Source: Pseudorhodobacter sp. MZDSW-24AT (GTDB lineage: Bacteria > Pseudomonadota > Alphaproteobacteria > Rhodobacterales > Rhodobacteraceae). Taken from it: DNA of 64,000 bases. Below the pieces are notes generated by a model that worked only from the letters and a program-made list of their open reading frames with translations, searched no databases and had not been told where the DNA came from. The translations under genes and the position numbers were made by a program. The stretch covers positions 186,001 through 250,000 of the forward strand of contig NZ_PGOI01000001.1 of assembly GCF_002794355.1 (NCBI RefSeq). The letters are read 5' to 3'. Within the stretch, counting starts at the first letter, position 1, and each line of letters begins with the position of its first letter. Positions 28,160 through 35,837 of this stretch are shown here, in pieces.

Positions 28160-29352
28160 CAGTTGGTCCCTCCGGTGCTGGTGGCTGCGGCAGGGCTGGC
28201 GGTCGAAGACTGACGCCCCAGCTCGTTCAAGGGCAGGAATGGCACAACACCCTGCCCACCGTTTTCGCCGCCTTGAACGCCGTCCAAGATCACCTTGTCC
28301 ATACTGCCCAGCACACGCTCCATCGTTTCCAGATACATGCGTCGGCGCGTCACTTCGGGCGCCTTGACGTATTCTTCGTAGACTGAAAGGAAGCGGCTGG
28401 CTTCACCGGCAGCGTCGTTCACGACCTGCGCGCGATAAGCTTCGGCCTCTTCCACGATGCGGGCGGCTTCACCGCGGGCACCTGCGGTCACACGGTTGGC
28501 ATAGGCATCAGCCTCTTTCTCCAACCGATCACGCTCTTGCTGCGCGGCCTGCACGGCGCGGAAGGCATCAATCACCTCACGCGGCGGATCGGCCTTTTCG
28601 AAGTTCACCCGGATCACGTTCAGCCCGGCATTATAGCTGTCAAGCGTGCCTTGCACCGCCGCGCGCAGGTCGGCCGCGATGGCGCCCCGGTCACGGTTGA
28701 GGATGGGCGAAAGCTCCGAGCGCGCGATGATGTCGCGCATGGCCGATTCCGACACCGCACGGATGGTGTCTGCCGGATCGGCAAGGTTGAAGAGGAAGGC
28801 TGCCGGATCATTGATGTTCCAGACGACCTGAAACCCGATGTCGACAATGTTCTGGTCGCGGGTCAGCATCAGCCCGCCATCTTCGCCCGTGCGGCCAACG
28901 CCGATATCGGTGGTGCGTTCGTTCGTCACCTGAATGATTTCGGCCGTAACCAGCGGCCAAGGCGCGAAGTTCAGGCCCGGGCTTCCGATCGTCGAGAATT
29001 CACCAAGGAAAAGCTCGACCGAGCGTTCTTCCGGGCGCACGGTATAGAACGACATGAAGCCCCAAAGGGCCACGGCGGCCAAGGCCCCCAGTGCGATGCC
29101 CTGTTTGGTCATGCGCGGGCCGGAAGGTCCGCGGCCACCGCCGCCCCCGCCGTTGCCCATGCCTTTGCCGCGACCGCCCATCAGAACGCGCAGCTGCTCT
29201 TGCCCCTTCTTCACGATCTCATCGATCTCGGGAATCTGAGGGCCCCCGTTCGCGGGCCTTTGCCCGGCCGGTCTGCGATCGTCGTCGCGTCCGTTGCCCC
29301 GATCATCTCCGCCCGAGCCGCCACCGCCGCCCCAGGGACCTCCACTTGCCAT
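28159..29352 (-). CDS. hflK: HflK, membrane protease regulator
   Basis: 397 residues. The cytoplasmic N-terminus is rich in Gly, Arg and Asp (GGPWGGGGGSGGDDRGNGRD), as in other HflK proteins. A transmembrane helix follows (GIALGALAAVALWGFMSFYT), then the SPFH domain (SVELFLGEFSTIGSPGLNFA; VVWNINDPAAFLFNLADP; RRMYLETMERVLGSMDKVIL). It partners HflC in regulating FtsH. It is the first gene of hflK-hflC-DUF2065. Confidence 0.96.
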   Translation of the reverse strand: MASGGPWGGGGGSGGDDRGNGRDDDRRPAGQRPANGGPQIPEIDEIVKKGQEQLRVLMGGRGKGMGNGGGGGGRGPSGPRMTKQGIALGALAAVALWGFMSFYTVRPEERSVELFLGEFSTIGSPGLNFAPWPLVTAEIIQVTNERTTDIGVGRTGEDGGLMLTRDQNIVDIGFQVVWNINDPAAFLFNLADPADTIRAVSESAMRDIIARSELSPILNRDRGAIAADLRAAVQGTLDSYNAGLNVIRVNFEKADPPREVIDAFRAVQAAQQERDRLEKEADAYANRVTAGARGEAARIVEEAEAYRAQVVNDAAGEASRFLSVYEEYVKAPEVTRRRMYLETMERVLGSMDKVILDGVQGGENGGQGVVPFLPLNELGRQSSTASPAAATSTGGTN

Positions 29353-29422
29353 CCGTTGAAACCCTTCTTCTTATGCTGTGTCTTTAACTGGTCATTCCCA
29401 CGCGAAAATCAAGCGAATCCGG

Positions 29423-30859
29423 TCACGCCTTGCGGGTGGGTGTCCGCATCGTGACCAGTTCTTCGGCCATTGTGGGATGGACCGCCACGGTGCGGTCAAA
29501 ATCCTCTTTTGTGGCCCCCATTTTGATCGCAATTGCCGCCAATTGGATCATTTCCCCTGCCTCGGGTGCGACGATGTGACATCCCAGCACACGGCGTGTC
29601 GCCTGGCTGACAATCAGCTTCATCAGCACCCGCGCCTCGCTTCCGGCAAAGGCCGTGCGCATCGGCCGGAAGCTGGTGCAATACACTTCGATCGGTTCTT
29701 GTTCACGCGCGGCTTCTTCGGTCAGGCCCACGGTCCCCAGTTCGGGTTGCGTGAAAACGGCGCTGGGGATCAGGTCGTGATCGACCGGGGTCGGCTCGCC
29801 TTCGAATACGGTGCGGACAAAGGCCATGCCTTCGCGGATGGCCACCGGGGTCAGGTTGACGCGGTTGGTCACATCGCCGACAGCATAGATCGAAGGCACG
29901 GCCGTCTGGCTATAGGCGTCCACCACGATCTCGCCACGCCGACCCAGCTTAACACCCAGTTCCTCCAGCCCCAGACCTTCCGTCGTGGGGCGGCGTCCGG
30001 TGGCGAAAAGCACCGTGTCAAAGGTGCATTCCATGCCATTGGTCGCCTTGATCCAGACCGGACAGCCGCGCTTGCCCGACTGCGGCAGCAGATCCGCCGC
30101 CGAGTCGACGCCCGCCCCCATATTGGAATCGTCCGAGGCCATCGCCGCCGCCTCGGCCATTTCGACAATGTTTGTGCCCAGATGCAGCTCGATCCCTTGT
30201 GCCTTCATCGCTTCGGCGATCAGGCCACGCGCTTCGTCATCAAAGCCGCGCAGAATTTGCGCCCCGCGGTAGAATTGCGTCACCTTGACGCCCAGCCCCG
30301 CAAGGATGCAGGCCATTTCGCAGGCGATGAAGCCGCCGCCCACGATCAGAATGGACTTGGGCAAAGTGGTCAGCTCGAAAATGTCATCCGACACCAAGCC
30401 AAGTCCGGCATTGGGCAGATCAGGGCGTTCGGGCCAGCCGCCGGTTGCAACCAGAATGTGCTTGGCCGTCACCACCTCACCGGTGGAAAGCGCCACGATG
30501 TGGGGGTCGGTCAGCCGAGCCTTGGCGTCATGCACCTGCACCCCAGAGCCATCCAGCAAACGGCGATAAGCGCCTTCCAGACGGTCCAACTCGGCATGAA
30601 GCTTTGCGCGGAACACCGACCAGTCAAAACCGCCATCCGCAATGTCCCAGCCATAGGCCCGCGCCTCGGACGGTAGTTCGCGAAAGGACGAGGCAAAGAC
30701 CATCAGCTTTTTCGGCACGCAGCCACGGATGACGCAGGTGCCCCCCAGACGGCTGGATTCGGCCAAGGCGACCTTGGCCCCCGTCGCTGCCGCCATCCGG
30801 GCCGCACGCACCCCGCCCGAACCGCCGCCGATGACGAAAAGATCAACGTCAAATGCCAT
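29423..30859 (-). CDS. gor: Glutathione-disulfide reductase
   Basis: A 478-residue flavoprotein disulfide reductase that keeps glutathione reduced with NADPH. FAD binding is shown by GGGSGGVRAAR at 11-21. The redox pair is Cys42 and Cys47 in GGTCVIRGCVPKK. NADPH binding is at GGGFIACEMACILAGLG. The second FAD motif is SIYAVGDVTNR, and the catalytic His lies in VHPTMAEE. Residues about 238-266 (EAAAMASDDSNMGAGVDSAA and on to GKRGCP) appear to be an insertion within the NADPH domain, with an extra cysteine. The start overlaps the rpiA stop by one base. Confidence 0.94.
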   Translation of the reverse strand: MAFDVDLFVIGGGSGGVRAARMAAATGAKVALAESSRLGGTCVIRGCVPKKLMVFASSFRELPSEARAYGWDIADGGFDWSVFRAKLHAELDRLEGAYRRLLDGSGVQVHDAKARLTDPHIVALSTGEVVTAKHILVATGGWPERPDLPNAGLGLVSDDIFELTTLPKSILIVGGGFIACEMACILAGLGVKVTQFYRGAQILRGFDDEARGLIAEAMKAQGIELHLGTNIVEMAEAAAMASDDSNMGAGVDSAADLLPQSGKRGCPVWIKATNGMECTFDTVLFATGRRPTTEGLGLEELGVKLGRRGEIVVDAYSQTAVPSIYAVGDVTNRVNLTPVAIREGMAFVRTVFEGEPTPVDHDLIPSAVFTQPELGTVGLTEEAAREQEPIEVYCTSFRPMRTAFAGSEARVLMKLIVSQATRRVLGCHIVAPEAGEMIQLAAIAIKMGATKEDFDRTVAVHPTMAEELVTMRTPTRKA

Positions 30860-31644
30860 CAGTCCAGATCCGCAAAAATGTTGGAGGTTGGGGCAAATTC
30901 CATCCGTTCGTCTTCTGTTTCGCCCGAGTTGATGTCGCGCACCGTGACGCGCCCATCCCCATGGCCGATCACCACGATGTCGCAGATATCAATGAACAAT
31001 CCGTTCTCGACCACGCCCGGAATCTGGTTCAGCACCAGCGCCAATTGCCGCGGGTTGCCGATGCGCTTGAGGTGCAGATCGAGGATGTAATTCGACTCGT
31101 CAGTCACCAGTGGCGCCCCACCGTTCATGCGCAGCGTCACATCGCGGTTGAGCACGTCCAATGAAACCAGCGTCTCTTCCACCAGCGCCTTTGTGGTCTG
31201 CCATCCGAAAGGGATCACCTCGATGGGAAGCGGAAAGGCACCCAGCTGGTTCACATCCTTGGCGGCATCGGCGATGACGATCATCTGATCCGATGCGGTC
31301 GCCACAATCTTTTCCTGCAAAAGGGCCGCGCCGCCGCCCTTGATCAGATTGAGGTTGCCGTCAAACTCGTCAGCGCCGTCGATCGTCAGATCCAGCCATT
31401 TCGCCTCGTCCAGCGTGGTCAGGGGCACGCCCAGCTGCGCTGCCAGTTGCGCCGTCCGGCTGGAGGTCGGCACCCCCACCACGCGCAGACCTTCTTCGCG
31501 GATACGCTCGGCCAAGCAGCGCACCATCCAGGCGGCGGTGGACCCGGTGCCCAGACCCAGCTTCATCCCATCCTCGACAAAATCGGTGGCGCGCTTTGCG
31601 GCCAGAAACTTGGCCTTGTCGATGGGCGAAAGGTCGGCAGGCAT
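30859..31644 (-). CDS. rpiA: Ribose-5-phosphate isomerase A
   Basis: A 261-residue enzyme that interconverts ribose 5-phosphate and ribulose 5-phosphate in the pentose phosphate pathway. Signatures are LGLGTGSTAAWMV (phosphate loop), TIDGADEFD (catalytic acids), LIKGGGAALLQEKI and FIDICDIVVIGHGDG. It is coupled to gor by a one-base overlap. That places a pentose-phosphate enzyme and the NADPH-dependent glutathione reductase in one operon. The C-terminal 20 residues extend a little beyond the E. coli protein. Confidence 0.96.
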   Translation of the reverse strand: MPADLSPIDKAKFLAAKRATDFVEDGMKLGLGTGSTAAWMVRCLAERIREEGLRVVGVPTSSRTAQLAAQLGVPLTTLDEAKWLDLTIDGADEFDGNLNLIKGGGAALLQEKIVATASDQMIVIADAAKDVNQLGAFPLPIEVIPFGWQTTKALVEETLVSLDVLNRDVTLRMNGGAPLVTDESNYILDLHLKRIGNPRQLALVLNQIPGVVENGLFIDICDIVVIGHGDGRVTVRDINSGETEDERMEFAPTSNIFADLD

Positions 31645-31876
31645 GGATCGATTCCCCGAAGCTAAGAATGTGGCGTGCCCGGGTTATAGGCAAAGCCGCC
31701 CCTGCGTGCGAGCGTGAATTGCCCCGCGGCTTGGCGGCGCTGTGCCCCGGTTGGAAGAACCTCTGGCATGACGCGCGCGCCAGATGCCGCAGACGCCCGT
31801 CAGATGTCGCTTTCGTGTGGCGCAGCGGGGGCGTTCCGGCGCAGACTGGCCGCGCACGTCAAAGGAAGCCTGTCGT
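31645..31876. other. Divergent intergenic region rpiA/sdaA
   Basis: These 232 bases separate the divergent rpiA-gor operon and sdaA. No credible gene, hairpin or operator palindrome was seen; only the sdaA ribosome-binding site (AAAGGAAG at 31861) is clear. Promoters for both directions must lie here. Confidence 0.5.
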
Positions 31877-33256
31877 ATGTTCCTGTCTGTCTTCGATATG
31901 TTCAAGGTGGGGATCGGCCCCTCTTCCAGCCACACGATGGGGCCGATGGTCGCCGCCGCGCGCTTTCTTGATCTGCTGCGCGCGTCCCCGTTTCAGCCAC
32001 ATGGGCTGCGCGCCTCGCTGCACGGCAGCCTTGCTTTCACCGGGGTAGGCCATGCGACCGATCGCGCGACAATCCTTGGCCTCGCAGGCTTTGCGCCCGA
32101 TACCTACGACGCTGCACGGGCCGAAGACGCCTTGCACCAGATCCGACAGACCTGCCGCATCACCCCGCCCGGGCTGCCCAGCCTCCAGTTCGATCCGGAA
32201 CGGGATCTGACCTTCGACTACGGCCCTGCCCTGCCCGGCCATGCCAATGGCATGATCCTGCGCGCGACGGATGCGCAAGGCGACGTCATCCTGCAGGAAA
32301 CCTATTATTCGATCGGCGGGGGCTTTGTCTTGACCGAGGCCGAGCTGCAAAGCACCACCGCGGAAAAGAAGAAACCGCGCGCGGATGTGCCCTACCCCTT
32401 TGAAACCGCCACAGAAATGCTGGCCATGGCCAAGGAAAGCGGGCTGTCGATTGCCGCCATGAAACGCGCCAACGAGCTGCGCTTTCGCAGCGCGACGGAG
32501 CTGGATCAGGGGATCACCCGTCTGTGGCAGGTGATGTCGGCCTGCATCGACCGCGGCATGGCGGGCAGCGGCATTCTGCCCGGTGGGCTCAAAGTGCGAC
32601 GGCGCGCCGCGGGCATTCATGCGCAGTTGCAGGCCGAACGCGGCCTGAACATGCAGGCCCCGCACACGATCAACGACTGGATGAGCCTTTACGCCATGGC
32701 GGTGAACGAAGAAAATGCAGCGGGCGGCCAAGTGGTTACCGCCCCCACCAATGGCGCGGCAGGCGTGGTGCCGGCTGTGATCCGCTATTGGCTGGACCAT
32801 GTGCCGGGCGCTGCTCCTTCACGCGTGGGAGAATTCCTGCTGACCGCCGCTGCCATCGGCGGCTTGTGCAAGCATAACGCCAGCATCTCGGGTGCGGAAT
32901 GCGGCTGTCAGGCAGAGGTGGGAAGCGCTGCTGCGATGGCCGCAGCGGGCCTGTGCTCTGTGCTGGGAGGCACCCCGGAACAGGTGGAAAACGCCGCGGA
33001 AATCGCGCTGGAGCATCACCTTGGCATGACCTGCGACCCGGTCAAGGGCTTGGTGCAGGTGCCATGCATCGAGCGAAATGGTCTGGGCGCCATCAAGGCC
33101 GTGTCGGCGGCCTCGCTCTCGATGCGTGGCGACGGGCAGCATCTGGTCAGCCTTGATGCCTGTATCGAAACCATGCGCCAGACGGGGCGCGACATGCATG
33201 AGAAATACAAGGAAACCTCGCTCGGCGGATTGGCCGTGAACGTCCCCAACTGCTAA
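31877..33256 (+). CDS. sdaA: L-serine ammonia-lyase (single-chain, 4Fe-4S)
   Basis: A 459-residue iron-sulfur serine dehydratase that converts L-serine to pyruvate and ammonia. The beta domain contains [20 protein letters not shown] near the N-terminus. The alpha domain carries the cluster cysteines in [40 protein letters not shown] and the C-terminal region. The family-typical [15 protein letters not shown] is also present. The ATG at 31877 has AAAGGAAG upstream; a frame from 31784 is rejected. It stands alone and is probably under its own promoter. Confidence 0.96.
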   Translation: MFLSVFDMFKVGIGPSSSHTMGPMVAAARFLDLLRASPFQPHGLRASLHGSLAFTGVGHATDRATILGLAGFAPDTYDAARAEDALHQIRQTCRITPPGLPSLQFDPERDLTFDYGPALPGHANGMILRATDAQGDVILQETYYSIGGGFVLTEAELQSTTAEKKKPRADVPYPFETATEMLAMAKESGLSIAAMKRANELRFRSATELDQGITRLWQVMSACIDRGMAGSGILPGGLKVRRRAAGIHAQLQAERGLNMQAPHTINDWMSLYAMAVNEENAAGGQVVTAPTNGAAGVVPAVIRYWLDHVPGAAPSRVGEFLLTAAAIGGLCKHNASISGAECGCQAEVGSAAAMAAAGLCSVLGGTPEQVENAAEIALEHHLGMTCDPVKGLVQVPCIERNGLGAIKAVSAASLSMRGDGQHLVSLDACIETMRQTGRDMHEKYKETSLGGLAVNVPNC

Positions 33257-33257
33257 A

Positions 33258-33296
33258 GGCGCGGCGGCGTCTGGTGTGAAGCGACGGCGGCGCGCC
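33258..33296 (+). terminator. GC-rich hairpin after sdaA
   Basis: GGCGCGGCGGCGTC (33258-33271) can pair, with mismatches, with GCGACGGCGGCGCGCC (33281-33296) directly after the sdaA stop codon. It is followed by CCTTTCC rather than a clear T tract, so it may be a weak or Rho-assisted terminator. Confidence 0.45.
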
Positions 33297-33353
33297 CCTT
33301 TCCGCCACGGGTAAGGTGAAACCGCGGGTTTCTGTTGCACCCTCGTGAAACCT

Positions 33354-33992
33354 TTAAGTCTTTGACTGCGCAGGCGTATGCAGAACCGTCTTGGCCTTCA
33401 CCTGTTCATACAGCGCAAACTCTGTCGCATGCGCCCTGTGCAGGCGGGCCAACAGGTCGGCGGGCAGCGCAAGCAAGGCCGGGTCCCCTTTGGGCGAAGC
33501 GTTGCGATGGGGCAGCGTGAGCGGCGCGCCCAGCCGTGCGGAGAAAAAGCCGATCATCTGGTCGCGTGCGGCATAATCGAACACATGGGTCACCGGCGGG
33601 CCGCCATCGAGAAAGCCAAGGAACCGGTCCTGTCGGCCGATACGGGCAAAGGGCGGCGGGTCCTCGGACAGGCGGGCCTCGACGAAAGCGGCGAAGCTCA
33701 GGCCATGGGTGGAATTCTCATGCCCGCGCAGCGCATCGCGCTGACGGTAGCGAAACCAACTCCCCAGATGCTCGAGCGGGTCGCGCATGACCGCCACGGT
33801 CTCCAGCGACCTGCCAAGATCTCGGGCCAGACGGTCGGCCCAGTTGCGCGCATAGGTCTGCGCATTGATATGCTTGCCAGCGGTGGCCAAAGGTGTCGCT
33901 TGGGCAAAGGGGGCGAGCATGGCGCGCATCGACTGCGTGGCCGTCTTGGGGTTGGCCAGATACACCAGCCCCGCCTGTTCCAGAACCAGCAT
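33354..33992 (-). CDS. Sulfotransferase-like protein
   Basis: 212 residues. The N-terminal LANPKTATQSMRAML matches the 5'-phosphosulfate-binding loop of PAPS-dependent sulfotransferases, and VAVMRDPLEHLGSWFRYRQR matches the 3'-phosphate-binding segment. The C-terminal part is divergent, and no membrane anchor or signal peptide is present. It could sulfate a polysaccharide or lipid; no glycan gene is adjacent. The ATG at 33992 is favoured over a GTG two codons upstream. It is preceded by a purine run. Confidence 0.78.
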   Translation of the reverse strand: MLVLEQAGLVYLANPKTATQSMRAMLAPFAQATPLATAGKHINAQTYARNWADRLARDLGRSLETVAVMRDPLEHLGSWFRYRQRDALRGHENSTHGLSFAAFVEARLSEDPPPFARIGRQDRFLGFLDGGPPVTHVFDYAARDQMIGFFSARLGAPLTLPHRNASPKGDPALLALPADLLARLHRAHATEFALYEQVKAKTVLHTPAQSKT

Positions 33993-34141
33993 GCCCACCC
34001 CCCGCCATGGCCCGATTTGCCCTTTGCATCGGAAAGGCTAGCGGCAGGATCGGTGCTGCGGCAAGGCGGCGATCAACAATCGGCGCATGGCGTGTCGTTT
34101 TTGCGATGGACCTGCGGGCCGCCGCAAGTTAGCTCGGTGGA

Positions 34142-35065
34142 ATGAGCCGCCAACCTGACCGCATCCTTCCTGGCGTCGTGCTGATGCTTGCCTTCTGCGT
34201 GCTGGCGCCTTTGCTGGATGTATCGGCAAAGCTGGCGGCGGCCACCCTTCCTGTGGCGCAGATCGTGACAGCGCGTTTCGTGGTGCAAGGCGCTTTGATG
34301 TTGCCGGTCATTCTGGCCATGGGGCTGTCGCTTTACATGACGCGGCGGGCCTTGGGGCTCATCTGCCTGCGGGCCGTCTTCCTGATGCTGTCCACCTTCA
34401 GTTTTGTCGCCGCCATTTCGGTCATGCCCGTTGCCGATGCGCTTGCGATTGCCTTTGTCGAGCCCTTCATCCTCTTGCTTCTGGGCCGTATCCTGTTCGG
34501 AGATGAGGTTGGGCCGCGCCGGATTGCCGCCTCCTGTGTCGGGTTTCTGGGGGCGCTGCTGGTGATCCAGCCTTCGCTTGCCGCCTTTGGCTATGTCGCG
34601 CTCTGGCCTTTGGGCACGGCGTTTTTCTTTGCCTTCTACATGCTCTCGACACGGCAGGTTTCGGGCTTCATGCATCCGGTGGCCATGCAGTTTCACACGT
34701 CATGGACCGGTCTGTTGATGTGCCTGCCGGTGATGATCTTGGCCGAAGGCACTGGCTGGCGGCACTTTGATGCGATCATGCCGCAGGGGGTGGAGTGGCT
34801 GTGGCTGTTCGGTGTGGGGTTCTGGGCCGCACTCAGCCACATGTGCATGACCTATGCCTTGAAATTCGCGCCCTCCGCCACACTCGCACCGTTGCATTAT
34901 CTCGAGATCGTGGCCGCCGTCGCGCTTGGCTACTGGATTTTCGGCGATTTTCCGAATGCGCTCACTTGGGCCGGGATTGCCGTCATCACAGCATCGGGCC
35001 TGTACATCATTCATCGTGAAAGGCTGTCGGCGCGGGCCTCGCTGGCCAAAGCGGTCAGCACCTGA
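34142..35065 (+). CDS. EamA/DMT-superfamily permease
   Basis: A 307-residue inner-membrane protein with about ten transmembrane helices in two EamA repeats (VVLMLAFCVLAPLLDVSAKL to FIFRL-like first half; FGYVALWPLGTAFFFAFYML opening the second). A conserved EPFILLLLGRILFGDEVG ends repeat one, and APLHYLEIVAAVALGYWIFG ends repeat two. Such proteins export metabolites or amino acids; the substrate is unknown. It overlaps the convergent thiN gene by 55 bases. It is divergent from the sulfotransferase gene. Confidence 0.92.
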   Translation: MSRQPDRILPGVVLMLAFCVLAPLLDVSAKLAAATLPVAQIVTARFVVQGALMLPVILAMGLSLYMTRRALGLICLRAVFLMLSTFSFVAAISVMPVADALAIAFVEPFILLLLGRILFGDEVGPRRIAASCVGFLGALLVIQPSLAAFGYVALWPLGTAFFFAFYMLSTRQVSGFMHPVAMQFHTSWTGLLMCLPVMILAEGTGWRHFDAIMPQGVEWLWLFGVGFWAALSHMCMTYALKFAPSATLAPLHYLEIVAAVALGYWIFGDFPNALTWAGIAVITASGLYIIHRERLSARASLAKAVST

Positions 35066-35697
35066 TCCAGCCGCCCCCGCGGCAGGATGCAGAGCATGCC
35101 CGGTCCGGAAAAAGACAGCCGCACCGGCCCGTCGCTCACCCGGTTGGACGTCCCCACCCGGGCATGGGGTGCGAAATCCAGCCCGTCAATAGGCCAGTCC
35201 AATCCGTGGCTTGTGCCACGCACCGGGCGCATCGGAAACAGGCTGAACCGATCGCCGCGCCGCAGATCAAGCTGCAATCGGGGCGGGGCATGGAACACCA
35301 CATCCTGCGACCCCAACAGCACACAAGACCGGTGCTGGCGGACCAGTGTGGTCAACACCGCAAGCCCGTGGTCGACGCGTGCCCCGATGAAGCCCAAAGC
35401 AATCACGAAAGGCGCATCAAGCGACCGCAACGCCTTGTCAAAGTCGGTCGTGTCCTGCTCGGGGATGTGGTGGACCCGCTCGGGCGGCAGTGCGGCGCGC
35501 GTGGCGTCTGACAAAGAGTCCATGTCGCCGATGACCGCCTGCGGCCAAAGCCCTTGCGCCAGACATCGGTTCGCTCCCCCATCCGCCGCCACAAGCACCG
35601 GGGCTCTTTGCAGCGCCGTACGAAACAATGCGGCAGAAACCGGCGCGCCTCCCACAAGCGTGATCCCGTCCGAGGATTGCACAATGGCTTGATTCAT
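35011..35697 (-). CDS. thiN: Thiamine diphosphokinase
   Basis: A 228-residue enzyme that transfers pyrophosphate from ATP to thiamine. Signatures are VLVAADGGANRCLAQGLWPQ, VIGDMDSLSD, EQDTTDFDKALRSLD and GARVDHGLAVLTTL, all typical of the bacterial enzyme. The ATG at 35697 is chosen by homology; nine further residues upstream are possible and no clear ribosome-binding site is seen. Its 3' end overlaps the EamA gene for 55 bases on the opposite strand. Confidence 0.9.
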   Translation of the reverse strand: MNQAIVQSSDGITLVGGAPVSAALFRTALQRAPVLVAADGGANRCLAQGLWPQAVIGDMDSLSDATRAALPPERVHHIPEQDTTDFDKALRSLDAPFVIALGFIGARVDHGLAVLTTLVRQHRSCVLLGSQDVVFHAPPRLQLDLRRGDRFSLFPMRPVRGTSHGLDWPIDGLDFAPHARVGTSNRVSDGPVRLSFSGPGMLCILPRGRLDQVLTALASEARADSLSR

Positions 35698-35837
35698 GCG
35701 GATACTGTCTTTCAATTGCGGCAAAATCTCGGGGTGCCTGCCACAAACAATCCATCAAATGACCCAGATCTGTCCACGGATTCGAACCTGTGGCGCGAGA
35801 CAAGCAGATATTGAGTTTTGCAGAAAGCGAGCATCCG

